A DNA stretch of 64,000 bases from Lachnospira pectinoschiza (GCF_020564355.1 NZ_JAJCRR010000005.1:124001-188000), one strand, 5' to 3'. Shown: positions 1-9,237, counted from the stretch's first letter. The notes: a model not told the origin generated them from the letters alone. Numbers and translations are program-made.

Positions 1-123
1 ATATGTTTCATAAAGACCTCATTTCTGTGCCTGATATACAGCACACTGTTATCATCAGAAAGCGAGCAAAGGCACTTTCATAGCGACATTATAGTATATT
101 GGCAGTTCAAAAGCCAGTTATTT

Positions 124-152
124 TTTACATTAAATGGAAGGTGTGGTATACT
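124..152 (+). promoter_or_regulatory. Probable sigma-A promoter of the two-component operon
   Basis: TTTACA at 124-129 and TATACT at 147-152 are separated by 17 bases, and a TG at 144-145 makes it an extended -10. Transcription would start near 159, only about seven bases before the upstream ATG at 166, which is why the ATG at 187 is preferred as the start of the response regulator. Bases 1-123 hold nothing else I recognise. Confidence 0.55.
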
Positions 153-186
153 GGCTATATAGTAAATGGACAGAATGGGGAATGGT

Positions 187-1722
187 ATGTATACAATTTT
201 AATAGTGGATGATGAAAAGATTGAACGTAACGGAATTAAATTTCTGTTAAAGAAGCAGGCAGAGCCGTTTGAAATCTATGAAGCACCAAACGGCAAAGCA
301 GCACTCGAGCAGCTTTGTTCAATGCGCAATCAGGGGAAAAAGATAGATATATTGCTGACCGATGTAAAAATGCCGTTTATGGACGGCATAGAACTTATTG
401 GAGCAGCCAAAGAAGAGGGGTTTACATTAAAAACAATTATATTCAGCGGGTATAATGAATTTGAGTATGCCAAGCTGGCAGTGCGTCTTGGCGTATCGGA
501 CTACATTTTAAAGCCGGTCAATCCACAGGAATTTGCACAGACCATAGAGAAGGTTACAGGAGAACTGCAAAAGCAGTATGTTGAAAATGAACAACGTCTG
601 CAGCAGAGCAGCTATATGCGGGAATATCTTTTATATACCTTATTTAATGGGGGCGGTGCAGAACAGGTGCATACATTGGCAGGAAATCTTGCGGGAGAAA
701 ATTTCTGGAATCACTTCCACCGGATTGTATTTCTTGAGTTTGACCGAGAATTTTTTGGGAAAAAAGCGCTTGATTTTCAGGCGGAGATACTTGAAGAAAA
801 TATGAGTGAAGAATATCAGTATTTAAACTTAAATCCGCAGCAGGCAGTGCTTTTATTAAATGCCAGTCCGCATTACATGACCCTGCAGCAGACAGCACAA
901 AAGCTGCATGATGCCGTTTTCAAAAAATACGGCGAGCACTGTCATTTTGCAATTTCAGGCGAAATTGACGATTATGAAAAAATACCGCAGACAATGGATA
1001 TGCTTGAAGCCCTGATGGAAAATAAGTTTTACCGTCCTGATGTGTATGTATATTCCGAGGACATCAGCGGGGAAACGCCGGTGCTGGTGCAGATTGATGA
1101 CGACACGCTCATGAAGCAGATGAAACAGGATATTAAGATGAAAGATATCCGGGCACTCCGGGAGCATTTTGACAGAATGTGTGCCAAGTACCGCAAAAAA
1201 TCATATTTTTCACAGATTTATATTAAATTTATTTTTTCTAATCTGTTAAAAGATTTCTATCAGAATCTGCCGGAGACGCGGGAAGAGGAATTTAATAAGG
1301 AAATTGATACATTGTATAAGTCTGGGGATTTTAACTGTATTGTGTCGATTGTCAACAGCCATATTGATAAGCTGGAAGCGGTATTTGCAAAAAATCCGCA
1401 GACACAGCATAAAGAAATTGAAACAGTCAAAAAGTATATTTATACGCATTTCGGGGATGAACTGGGTGTAGAACAGCTTGCAGACATGGTGTATCTGGCA
1501 CCGAGTTATTTAAGTACGGTTTTTAAAAAAGAAACCGGACAGAATTTAAGTAAATTTATCAAGCAGTACCGCATGGAAAAGGCAAAGGATATGCTTGAAA
1601 ATACAAATATGAAAATTGTAAATATCAGCGAAGCGTGCGGTTATCAGAATGTTTCGTACTTCTGCCAGAGTTTCCGCGAGTGCTACGGGGTGAGTCCTCA
1701 GAAATTCAGAAATGGAATTTAA
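187..1722 (+). CDS. Response regulator, YesN family (receiver plus AraC-type DNA-binding domain)
   Basis: Cytoplasmic response regulator that would be phosphorylated by the histidine kinase encoded next and then control transcription, typically of carbohydrate uptake genes in this family. Residues 1-120 are a CheY-like receiver: the DDE acidic cluster near residue 9, the phospho-acceptor Asp59 in LLTDVKMP, and the LKP lysine loop. A long linker of about 270 residues follows, then two AraC-type helix-turn-helix units in the last 100 residues ending in the usual GVSPQKFR. The start at 187 gives the family-typical MYTILIVDDE; an in-frame ATG at 166 lies almost on the predicted transcription start. 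It overlaps the kinase gene by 11 bases, so the two are translationally coupled. The regulon is not evident; the nearest sugar transporter lies at 9.3 kb and is not adjacent. Confidence 0.9.
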   Translation: MYTILIVDDEKIERNGIKFLLKKQAEPFEIYEAPNGKAALEQLCSMRNQGKKIDILLTDVKMPFMDGIELIGAAKEEGFTLKTIIFSGYNEFEYAKLAVRLGVSDYILKPVNPQEFAQTIEKVTGELQKQYVENEQRLQQSSYMREYLLYTLFNGGGAEQVHTLAGNLAGENFWNHFHRIVFLEFDREFFGKKALDFQAEILEENMSEEYQYLNLNPQQAVLLLNASPHYMTLQQTAQKLHDAVFKKYGEHCHFAISGEIDDYEKIPQTMDMLEALMENKFYRPDVYVYSEDISGETPVLVQIDDDTLMKQMKQDIKMKDIRALREHFDRMCAKYRKKSYFSQIYIKFIFSNLLKDFYQNLPETREEEFNKEIDTLYKSGDFNCIVSIVNSHIDKLEAVFAKNPQTQHKEIETVKKYIYTHFGDELGVEQLADMVYLAPSYLSTVFKKETGQNLSKFIKQYRMEKAKDMLENTNMKIVNISEACGYQNVSYFCQSFRECYGVSPQKFRNGI

Positions 1723-3535
1723 GATGAATATAAAAAATATGAAGTTGAAATACAGGCTGGCAGGGATTTATCTGCTCACGGCAGTACTGCCGGTTATTGT
1801 GCTGTTTACATTTTCCTACGGGCAGATGAAGCATATTTTAATTGAGCGCGATACGAAAAGTATCCAGAATTTTGTCAATCAGGCGGGAGCGGGTATTGAT
1901 GCCCAGTTAGAGGTGTATAACAACCTGTCCAATTACATCACCTTTAATGAAACGATTTCGCGGGTTGTCAGCTACGACTATAAAAGCGATTATGAAATGT
2001 ACGACCAGCTTGTGCTGTTGTTTGACCCGATGCTATCATCGCTTAAATATTTCCACGAAGACGTGAAACAGGTGACGATTTACGCTGAAGGCACGGTAAA
2101 GCACGATACCACGCTTGCACCGCTGTCAGAAATAGAAGCTGCACCGTGGTTTGATACGTCAAAGGAACATACAACGATTCAGTGGTTTGCGGACAGCTCG
2201 GCGCACACGCTGTCATCGGCACGAAAAATGTCACTGCTTTATCAGAAGAATAAACTCGGCATTTTATACATTTCAGTGGATTATGATAAGGTGTTTGAAG
2301 CACTTGAAGAAAATACGCAGAAAAACTACGGGATTTATATTGTCGATTCTGCGGGCAGCGAGGTGTATGAATTCCACAGCTTTACCGGTGAAAATGTGGA
2401 TAAGGCGTTAAATTTTGCAGACTTTTGTGGAATACGGGACGGCAGCGGCGATTACACGGTTATCAGTACACCGCTTGCGACAACGGACTGGACGATTTAT
2501 ATGTATGAACCGACAGAATTGATTATCCAGTCGGCAAAGCCGATGATGCGCATGATTTTTGTGGCAGTGACGGTGATTATAGCCGGTGCAGTGCTTGCAC
2601 TGATATCGACCTCGCGCTTTTTAATAGAGAGAATTGAGCTGTTACAGCACAATATGCAGAAGGTGGAGCAGGGCGATTTCACAGTACGTGTCCATAGTGA
2701 CAGCAACGATGAAATCGGTGCATTAATTAACGGCTTTGATCATATGGTCAGCCGCATCAGCACCTTAATTACCGAGGTTTATGAGGGCAGGATTCACCAG
2801 AAGGAATATGAAATGCGGGCACTCCGGGCGCAGATAAATCCACATTTTTTATACAATTCGCTGTCCCTGATTAACTGGAAAGCCATTGAGAGCGGGCAGG
2901 AGGACATCAGCCGGATTACACTTGAACTTTCCAATTATTACAGAACCTCATTAAATAAAGGAAGAAACACATTGACATTAGAGCAGGAATTAAGCAATGT
3001 ACGCTCCTATCTGCAAATCCAGCAGCTTATGCATGACGGGGATTTTGATGTGGAAATAGATGTGGCAGCGGAAATTTTACAGTACGAATCCCTGAATCTG
3101 ATTTTACAGCCGCTGGTTGAAAATGCGATTGATCACGGAATTGACTTAAAAACAGAGGGCAGAGGGCGGATTACAATCCGCGGCTGGCAGGAGCCTGCAC
3201 AAAAGCCGTTCACACACCGGACAGATATGGAATCTGACACACAATCCGAAACGAAATCCGGTACAGAATCCCGCCGGGAACCAGATGTGGAATCCGGCAC
3301 AGATTATCTGGTAGTATTGACGGTATCGGATAACGGTGTCGGCATGGATAAGCAGACGGCGGCAGATTTTTTAACGGTGCAGTCCGGCGGATATGGTGCA
3401 AGAAATGTCAACGAGCGGTTAAAGCTGTATTACGGGGATCAGTATCAGTTAAAGGTGGACAGTAAACAGGGCGAAGGTACAACGATTACAATTACATTTC
3501 CGGCACGTGTCTATACCACACAGAAACAGGCTTAA
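1712..3535 (+). CDS. Sensor histidine kinase, YesM family
   Basis: Membrane sensor kinase partnering the YesN-type regulator upstream. Transmembrane segment 1 lies at about residues 17-36, an extracytoplasmic sensor region of roughly 240 residues follows, transmembrane segment 2 is at about 277-299, and a HAMP domain follows it. The His_kinase motif INPHFLYN carries the phospho-acceptor His378. The ATPase has the N box ENAIDHG near 468 and the G1 box DNGVGMD near 540. Between these boxes sits an unusual insert (about residues 493-531) rich in Ser, Thr, Glu and Asp, encoded by degenerate short repeats. Such inserts are not usual in YesM kinases. An alternative start is the ATG at 1724, one base after the regulator's stop, with GGA six bases upstream. 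Confidence 0.88.
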   Translation: MEFKMNIKNMKLKYRLAGIYLLTAVLPVIVLFTFSYGQMKHILIERDTKSIQNFVNQAGAGIDAQLEVYNNLSNYITFNETISRVVSYDYKSDYEMYDQLVLLFDPMLSSLKYFHEDVKQVTIYAEGTVKHDTTLAPLSEIEAAPWFDTSKEHTTIQWFADSSAHTLSSARKMSLLYQKNKLGILYISVDYDKVFEALEENTQKNYGIYIVDSAGSEVYEFHSFTGENVDKALNFADFCGIRDGSGDYTVISTPLATTDWTIYMYEPTELIIQSAKPMMRMIFVAVTVIIAGAVLALISTSRFLIERIELLQHNMQKVEQGDFTVRVHSDSNDEIGALINGFDHMVSRISTLITEVYEGRIHQKEYEMRALRAQINPHFLYNSLSLINWKAIESGQEDISRITLELSNYYRTSLNKGRNTLTLEQELSNVRSYLQIQQLMHDGDFDVEIDVAAEILQYESLNLILQPLVENAIDHGIDLKTEGRGRITIRGWQEPAQKPFTHRTDMESDTQSETKSGTESRREPDVESGTDYLVVLTVSDNGVGMDKQTAADFLTVQSGGYGARNVNERLKLYYGDQYQLKVDSKQGEGTTITITFPARVYTTQKQA

Positions 3536-3579
3536 GACGGCGGTAGACGGGCATTTTATAAAATGATTTTACAACTGTC

Positions 3580-3608
3580 TTGTCACCTGTAAAGAAACGT
3601 GATATAAT
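3580..3608 (+). promoter_or_regulatory. Promoter of nadABC
   Basis: TTGTCA at 3580-3585 and a perfect TATAAT at 3603-3608 are spaced by 17 bases, with an extended -10 TG at 3600-3601. It lies about 45 bases before nadA. I see no clear NiaR-type operator. Confidence 0.65.
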
Positions 3609-3653
3609 TACCAACAAAAAATTTAGCACTTATACAGGAAAATGAGGTAAATG

Positions 3654-4562
3654 ATGAACGCGGTAACAGAGGAAATTAAGCAACTGAAAAAAGAGAAAAA
3701 TGCAGTCATTCTTGCACATTACTATGTGGAAGATGCCGTGCAGGAAATTGCAGATTACATCGGGGACTCGTACTACTTAAGCCGTCTTGCAACGGAAACA
3801 ACAGCAGATGTCGTTGTTTTCTGCGGTGTGGGATTTATGGGTGAGAGCGCAAAGGTATTAAATCCGGGGAAAAAGGTTTTAATGCCGGATATGAGTGCGG
3901 ACTGTCCGATGGCACATATGGCAGATATCGCAGGAATTGAAAAGCTTCGTGCAGAGTATGAAGATTTAGCGGTTGTCTGTTATATCAACTCCACGGCAGA
4001 GTTAAAAGCACACGCGGATGTATGTGTGACTTCCTCAAATGCGTTAAAGATTGTAAAGGCACTCCCGAATAAACACATCTTATTTATTCCGGATGACAAT
4101 CTCGGACATTTTATTGCAGAGCAGGTGCCTGAGAAAGAATTTTTATACCAGAACGGACACTGTCCGGTTCATAAGGCAATTGCACCGGAAGCTGTCAAAA
4201 AGGCAAAACAGGAGCATCCGCAGGCACTTGTGCTTGCACACCCGGAATGTCTTCCGGAAGTGTCGGCACTGGCAGATTATGTAGGCAGTACCTCGGGTAT
4301 TATTGATTATGCAACAAAAAGCGATGCAGAGGAATTTGTGATTTGTACGGAAACAGGTGTATTTTACGAGTTGAAAAAGAAAAATCCTGGGAAAAAGTTT
4401 TATCCGGCATCGGCTCATCAGATCTGCCCGGATATGAAAAAGATTACATTAGAGAAAGTACGGGATGTCTTAAAAAATGAGAGCAATGCCGTAACGGTGG
4501 AAAAAGAGTTAAGTGAAAAGTCAGGCCGTCCGCTTGAGAGAATGTTAGAGCTTGCAAAATAG
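3654..4562 (+). CDS. nadA: Quinolinate synthase NadA
   Basis: Condenses iminoaspartate (made by NadB, encoded next) with dihydroxyacetone phosphate to give quinolinate, using a [4Fe-4S] cluster; cytoplasmic. The length of 302 residues matches the short NadA type. Three cysteines fit the known cluster ligands: Cys84 in ADCPMA, Cys170 in GHCPVH and Cys258 in ICPDMKK. The family motifs AHYY near the N-terminus and NSTAELKAHADVCVTSSNA are present. Two ATGs stand in tandem at 3651 and 3654. GAGG at 3644-3647 is three bases from the first and six from the second, so the second is preferred. First gene of a nadA-nadB-nadC operon. Confidence 0.95.
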   Translation: MNAVTEEIKQLKKEKNAVILAHYYVEDAVQEIADYIGDSYYLSRLATETTADVVVFCGVGFMGESAKVLNPGKKVLMPDMSADCPMAHMADIAGIEKLRAEYEDLAVVCYINSTAELKAHADVCVTSSNALKIVKALPNKHILFIPDDNLGHFIAEQVPEKEFLYQNGHCPVHKAIAPEAVKKAKQEHPQALVLAHPECLPEVSALADYVGSTSGIIDYATKSDAEEFVICTETGVFYELKKKNPGKKFYPASAHQICPDMKKITLEKVRDVLKNESNAVTVEKELSEKSGRPLERMLELAK

Positions 4563-4581
4563 CCGGAAAGAATGTGTCAAG

Positions 4582-5937
4582 ATGAATGAGAATAAGGTAA
4601 AGTTACATATTAATACGGACATTGTGATTGTAGGAACGGGAGTCGGCGGCTTGTTTACCGCACTGAATCTGCCACGCGATAAGCAGATTGTGATGATTAC
4701 AAAGGCGGATTTGGAAAGCAGTGATTCGTTTCTTGCACAGGGTGGAATTTGTGTATTAAAAAATGAAGATGATTACGACAGTTATTTTGAAGATACTATG
4801 CGTGCAGGACATTATGAAAACAGAAAAGAGTCTGTGGATATCATGATTCGTTCTTCACGTGAGATTATTGATGATTTAATCGGATACGGTGTAGATTTTG
4901 AGCGGGATGATAACGGACACTTGCGTTTTACAAGAGAAGGTGCCCATTCCACACCGAGAATCCTCTTCCATGAAGATATTACGGGAAAAGAGATTACAAG
5001 CAAGCTGCTTGCACAGGTGCAGAAGCTGCCGAATGTTACAATCCTTGAAAATACGGAAATGGTAGATATTGTTGAACAGGACAATGTATGCTACGGTATT
5101 GTATGCCGTGTATCAAAGGAAGCGATGCCGCATCTGATTACAATTTCGGCAAAGGATACCGTATGGGCATGCGGCGGTATCGGCGGTTTATACACACATT
5201 CCACGAATTTTCCGCATCTGACGGGTGATGCACTGGCACTGTCCCTGCGCCATCATATCGAACTGGAAAATATTGATTATATCCAGATTCATCCGACAAC
5301 ACTGTATTCCGAAAAGCCGGGAAGAAGATTTTTAATATCTGAATCAGTACGTGGGGAAGGCGCTATTTTATTAAATAGGAAAGGCGAGCGGTTTGTTGAT
5401 GAACTGCTTCCAAGAGATGTGGTTGCACGGGCAATTTATGAGCAGATGGAAAAAGACGATATGCCGTATGTGCATCTGTCACTTGAAAATATAGATAAAA
5501 AGACGATTATGGAACATTTTCCGAATATTTATCAGCATTGTCTGGAAGAAGGCTATGACATCACAAAGGAAAGTATTCCGGTTGTACCGGCACAGCACTA
5601 TTTTATGGGCGGTGTCCATGTAGACTGCAACAGCAAAACGTCTATGGAACAGTTATATGCAGTCGGTGAAGCAAGCTGTAACGGTGTGCATGGCGCAAAC
5701 CGTCTGGCAAGCAATTCCCTGCTTGAAAGTCTGGTCTTTGCGAAACGTGCGGCAAAGCATATTACAGACGGCTTTGATATGGCAGAGAGTTGTCCGGAGC
5801 TCGTGGAAGCGGCAGCACTCCGGAAGTACAACGGCTATGATGAATTGAAAAAACAGTACAAGACAGAAATTTTTGAAGAAATTGAAAGGGAGAAAAAGGT
5901 ACATGAACAGTATATCAATGAAGTTAAATGCAGATAA
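4582..5937 (+). CDS. nadB: L-aspartate oxidase NadB
   Basis: FAD-dependent oxidation of L-aspartate to iminoaspartate, the substrate of NadA. The N-terminal dinucleotide-binding motif GTGVGGL lies at about residues 17-23, followed by the succinate dehydrogenase/fumarate reductase-type flavoprotein fold with SLAQGG-like (SFLAQGG), HPTTLY and GANRLASNSLLE segments, the last typical of NadB. About 450 residues, slightly shorter than the E. coli enzyme because the C-terminal helical domain is abbreviated. The start at 4582 follows GGAAAG at 4564-4569. A longer in-frame start at 4552 would overlap nadA and has no ribosome site. Its end overlaps nadC by 35 bases, consistent with translational coupling. 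Confidence 0.93.
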   Translation: MNENKVKLHINTDIVIVGTGVGGLFTALNLPRDKQIVMITKADLESSDSFLAQGGICVLKNEDDYDSYFEDTMRAGHYENRKESVDIMIRSSREIIDDLIGYGVDFERDDNGHLRFTREGAHSTPRILFHEDITGKEITSKLLAQVQKLPNVTILENTEMVDIVEQDNVCYGIVCRVSKEAMPHLITISAKDTVWACGGIGGLYTHSTNFPHLTGDALALSLRHHIELENIDYIQIHPTTLYSEKPGRRFLISESVRGEGAILLNRKGERFVDELLPRDVVARAIYEQMEKDDMPYVHLSLENIDKKTIMEHFPNIYQHCLEEGYDITKESIPVVPAQHYFMGGVHVDCNSKTSMEQLYAVGEASCNGVHGANRLASNSLLESLVFAKRAAKHITDGFDMAESCPELVEAAALRKYNGYDELKKQYKTEIFEEIEREKKVHEQYINEVKCR

Positions 5938-6754
5938 ATTAATTATGCAGGCACTGGAAGAAGATATTACAAGCGAAGATATTACGACAAATGCCGTAAT
6001 GCGCCACCCGCAGCAGGGCGAGGTACAGCTTTTGTGCAAGCAGGACGGTGTGATTGCGGGCTTGGACGTATTTAAAAGAGTGTTTGAGCTTTTAGACGAA
6101 ACAACAGAAGTCGTATTTTACGTAAAGGACGGAGATGCCGTAAAAAAAGGCGATCTGCTTGCAGTCGTAAAGGGTGATATCCGTGTCCTGCTTTCAGGAG
6201 AACGCACCGCCTTAAATTACTTACAGAGAATGAGCGGTATCGCAACGTATACCCGCTCGATAGCCGATTTGTTAAAGGGCAGTAAAACAAAGCTGCTTGA
6301 TACAAGAAAGACAACACCGAACAACCGCATTTTTGAAAAATATGCCGTAAAGGTCGGCGGCGGCTATAATCACCGTTACAACTTATCGGACGGTGTTTTG
6401 TTAAAGGATAACCACATCGGAGCCGCAGGCGGTGTCAAAGAAGCCGTAACCATGGCAAAGGAATATGCGCCGTTTGTCAGAAAGATTGAAGTGGAAGTCG
6501 AAAATCTGGATATGGTACGCGAAGCGGTAGAAGCGGGCGCAGATATTATCATGCTGGATAATATGACACCGGAAATGATGAAAGAAGCAGTCCGTATTAT
6601 TGACGGCAGGGCAGAAACAGAGTGTTCCGGCAACGTTACGTTAGAAAACGTGGCACGTCTGACAGATATCGGCGTGGATTATATTTCAAGCGGTGCGCTG
6701 ACCCATTCCGCTCCGATTTTGGACGTTTCTTTAAAAAATTTACATGCAGTATAA
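5903..6754 (+). CDS. nadC: Nicotinate-nucleotide pyrophosphorylase (carboxylating) NadC
   Basis: Quinolinate phosphoribosyltransferase: converts quinolinate and PRPP to nicotinate mononucleotide, the third step of the pathway begun by NadA/NadB. 283 residues, the usual length. Visible signatures are GERTALNYLQRMSGIAT, the LDTRKTTP motif, the KVGGGYNHRYNLSDGVLLKDNHI block (phosphoribosyl and substrate contacts), VEVENL and IMLDNM, and the C-terminal SSGALTHS. The ATG at 5903 lies inside the end of nadB, preceded by AGGGAG and AAAGG. A longer in-frame start at 5873 would read further into nadB and lacks a ribosome site. Confidence 0.95.
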   Translation: MNSISMKLNADKLIMQALEEDITSEDITTNAVMRHPQQGEVQLLCKQDGVIAGLDVFKRVFELLDETTEVVFYVKDGDAVKKGDLLAVVKGDIRVLLSGERTALNYLQRMSGIATYTRSIADLLKGSKTKLLDTRKTTPNNRIFEKYAVKVGGGYNHRYNLSDGVLLKDNHIGAAGGVKEAVTMAKEYAPFVRKIEVEVENLDMVREAVEAGADIIMLDNMTPEMMKEAVRIIDGRAETECSGNVTLENVARLTDIGVDYISSGALTHSAPILDVSLKNLHAV

Positions 6755-6834
6755 AAAAACTTTTCAAAATAAAGAAAATCAGTAAAAAAATAGCTTTATT
6801 GCTTTAATTGGATAAATAATCTGCTTTTCTTTTT

Positions 6835-6864
6835 TATAATAGTGTGTTAACATAGTAACACACT
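6835..6864 (+). promoter_or_regulatory. -10 element and adjoining palindromic operator upstream of the OPT transporter
   Basis: A perfect TATAAT stands at 6835-6840. Starting one base later is a perfect nine-base inverted repeat, AGTGTGTTA (6841-6849) and TAACACACT (6856-6864), separated by ACATAG. A dyad placed on the transcription start is a typical repressor site. No good -35 is visible at 17 bases. The regulator is unknown. Bases 6755-6834 are A/T-rich with only a weak AATAAAG/CTTTATT hairpin after nadC. Confidence 0.5.
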
Positions 6865-6883
6865 AAATTTTTGGAGGTTTCTA

Positions 6884-8785
6884 ATGAAGAAAGACGAATT
6901 TAAGCCGTATATTCCGGCTGACAAAATTACGCCTGAGTTTACAGTGACATCTGTCATTATGGGTATTCTTCTGGCAATTATTTTTGGCGCAGCCAATGCG
7001 TATCTTGGTCTGCGTGTCGGAATGACTGTATCTGCTTCTATTCCGGCAGCAGTTATTTCCATGGGCGTTATCCGCGTCATTATGAAAAAGGATTCAATCC
7101 TTGAAAGTAACATGGTACAGACAATCGGTTCTGCCGGTGAATCCCTGGCAGCGGGAGCAATCTTTACACTTCCTGTATTGTTTTTATGGTCAAAGGAAGG
7201 TATTACAGAGGCTCCAAGCCTGATTACCATTTCATTAATCGCATTATTCGGCGGTATCTTAGGTGTGTTATTCATGGTGCCGTTAAGAAATGCACTGATT
7301 GTAAAAGAACATGGTGTGCTTCCGTATCCGGAAGGTACAGCCTGTGCAGAAGTTCTTTTAGCCGGTGAAGAAGGCGGTGCAAGTGCGAAGTCTGTATTTG
7401 CAGGTATGGGACTTGCTGCTTTATTTAAGTTTGTAGTCGATGGACTCAAAGTGATTCCAAGCGTTATTACAGTACCACTCAAGGCATTCAAGACAGAGCT
7501 TTCAGCAGAAGTATATCCGGCACTGCTTGGTGTAGGTTATATCTGTGGACCAAAGATCGCATCTTATATGTTTGCCGGCGGTTTAATCGGATGGTTTGTA
7601 CTCATTCCGGCAATCATTACATTTGGCGGTTCCACAATCCTTTATCCGGGAACAAAGACGATTGCTGATATGTATGCTGCAGGCGGTGCTTCCGCAATCT
7701 GGAGCAGCTATATCCGATACATCGGTGCAGGTGCCGTAGCTGCGGGTGGTATCATCAGTTTAATTAAATCCCTTCCGTTAATTGTAAGAACATTTGCAGA
7801 TGCAATTAAGGGCATGAAGGGTGCAGGAAACAGCAACAGCGCTGTTCGTACAGAAGTAGACCTTGATATGCGTGTAATCGGTATCGGTGTATTAATCATG
7901 ATTATTGCAATCTGGCTGTTACCGGAAATTCCGGTATCTCCGCTCGGAGCAGTTATTATTGCATTATTCGGTTTCTTCTTTGCAACGGTTTCATCCAGAA
8001 TGGTTGGTATCGTCGGAAGCAGTAACAATCCGGTATCCGGTATGGCAATTGCAACTCTGTTATTTTCTACACTCTGCTTAAAGGTGACAGGAGATACAGG
8101 TGTACACGGCATGAAGGGTGCTATTGCAATCGGTTCTGTTATCTGTATCATCGCAGCAATGGCCGGTGATACTTCACAGGATTTAAAGACAGGTTATATC
8201 CTTGGTGCAACCCCGAAGAAACAGCAGATCGGTGAATTAATCGGTGCAGTTGTTTCAGCAGTTACTATCGGAGGCGTTCTTGTATTACTGGATTCTGCAT
8301 GGGGATTTGGTACAACAGAGCTTGCAGCACCACAGGCAACTTTAATGAAGATGATTATCGAAGGTGTTATGGAAGGAAATCTTCCTTGGGCGCTGGTATT
8401 CATCGGTGTATTTATTGCAATCGTTGTTGAAATTCTTGGAATTTCCGTACTTCCTGTAGCAATCGGTTTATATCTGCCACTGGAATTAAGCGCAACAATT
8501 ATGATTGGTGGTGTTATCCGCTGGTTCGTTGACAAGAAGAAGGCTGATAGGGAAGAAAATAAAGATGCAAACAGTGGAATCTTATTCTGCTCTGGTATGA
8601 TTGCCGGTGAGGGTCTTGTAGGTATCCTTCTTGCAATTCTCGCAGTTGTCAACGTAGCCGGTAAGATTGATTTATCAGGCAGCTTTACAACCGGAATTAT
8701 TGGCGGCGTTGTATTAATGGTTGTTATGATTCTGTGCATCCTGAAGTTCTCACTTTGGAGTAAGAATGGCAAAGAAAACAAGTAA
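6884..8785 (+). CDS. OPT-family oligopeptide transporter
   Basis: Polytopic inner-membrane importer of the oligopeptide transporter (OPT) family, expected to take up small peptides or metal-chelating peptides with protons. 633 residues, of which most are long hydrophobic stretches; I estimate 14-16 membrane segments. Family features visible are the N-terminal YIPADKITPEFT region, a segment around residues 40-60 with a NAYLGLRVGMTV motif, and SSNNPVSGMAIATLL near residue 375, which is characteristic of bacterial OPT members. The ribosome site GGAGG at 6872-6876 supports the start at 6884. Its last 20 bases overlap the next gene, so the two are coupled. Substrate cannot be told from sequence. 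Confidence 0.88.
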   Translation: MKKDEFKPYIPADKITPEFTVTSVIMGILLAIIFGAANAYLGLRVGMTVSASIPAAVISMGVIRVIMKKDSILESNMVQTIGSAGESLAAGAIFTLPVLFLWSKEGITEAPSLITISLIALFGGILGVLFMVPLRNALIVKEHGVLPYPEGTACAEVLLAGEEGGASAKSVFAGMGLAALFKFVVDGLKVIPSVITVPLKAFKTELSAEVYPALLGVGYICGPKIASYMFAGGLIGWFVLIPAIITFGGSTILYPGTKTIADMYAAGGASAIWSSYIRYIGAGAVAAGGIISLIKSLPLIVRTFADAIKGMKGAGNSNSAVRTEVDLDMRVIGIGVLIMIIAIWLLPEIPVSPLGAVIIALFGFFFATVSSRMVGIVGSSNNPVSGMAIATLLFSTLCLKVTGDTGVHGMKGAIAIGSVICIIAAMAGDTSQDLKTGYILGATPKKQQIGELIGAVVSAVTIGGVLVLLDSAWGFGTTELAAPQATLMKMIIEGVMEGNLPWALVFIGVFIAIVVEILGISVLPVAIGLYLPLELSATIMIGGVIRWFVDKKKADREENKDANSGILFCSGMIAGEGLVGILLAILAVVNVAGKIDLSGSFTTGIIGGVVLMVVMILCILKFSLWSKNGKENK

Positions 8786-9122
8786 AAAAGATTTAAGAAA
8801 TTATCTGGATTTTATACCGGTGCATCATGAGCAGTATTCCTATACGGTGTCAGATAATGGTGCAGTTACGGTTTACGTGGAAAATAAAGGCGTATTTAAC
8901 AAAATTGCCCAGGTGGTTTTTAAAAAGCCGCGGATTTCCCAGATTCATCTGGATGAAATGGGGAATTTTATCTGGCCGTTAATGGACGGAAAGAATACGG
9001 TATACGATATTGCAGAACAGGTGAAAGCGCATTTTGGCGAAAAAGCAGAACCGCTTTACAACCGGCTGGTGCAGTATATGAGAAATCTGGAAAGCTACGG
9101 ATTTATCCGTTTTAAAGAGTAA
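8766..9122 (+). CDS. PqqD-like small protein coupled to the OPT transporter
   Basis: 118-residue protein with a winged-helix PqqD-like (peptide-recognition type) region in the C-terminal two thirds: the IHLDEMGNFIWPLMDG block, then TVYDIAEQV and an LVQYMRNLESYGFIRF ending are typical of PqqD proteins (family knowledge). In RiPP pathways such domains bind a precursor peptide, but there is no radical SAM enzyme or precursor peptide gene next to it. It overlaps the transporter gene by 20 bases and is followed by a strong terminator, so the pair forms a two-gene unit. A role in handling the transporter or its peptide substrate is inference only. Confidence 0.75.
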   Translation: MAKKTSKKDLRNYLDFIPVHHEQYSYTVSDNGAVTVYVENKGVFNKIAQVVFKKPRISQIHLDEMGNFIWPLMDGKNTVYDIAEQVKAHFGEKAEPLYNRLVQYMRNLESYGFIRFKE

Positions 9123-9130
9123 TAGAAAGC

Positions 9131-9165
9131 GGCAGGCACATGGAATAGGGTGCCTGTCTTTTTTT
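9131..9165 (+). terminator. Rho-independent terminator after the OPT/PqqD operon
   Basis: GGCAGGCAC (9131-9139) pairs with GTGCCTGTC (9150-9158) over nine positions with one G-U pair, followed directly by seven T. Confidence 0.85.
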
Positions 9166-9194
9166 ATAAACGTCAATAAAAATCAACATGAATC

Positions 9195-9237
9195 TAAAAT
9201 ATCTGATATTTTAAAAAATTCCAACACCTAATATAAT
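9195..9237 (+). promoter_or_regulatory. Palindrome overlapping the putative promoter of the sugar ABC importer
   Basis: TAAAATATC (9195-9203), one T, then GATATTTTA (9205-9213) is a perfect nine-base dyad. A TATAAT at 9232-9237 stands so that the dyad covers its -35 region, which has no good consensus. This arrangement suits control by a regulator bound at the dyad. The very A/T-rich content makes a chance palindrome possible. Confidence 0.35.

Noticed and set aside
6768..6800. Terminator after nadC
   Set aside because: AATAAAG/CTTTATT is only seven A-T-rich pairs with a long loop and no T tract, too weak to call.
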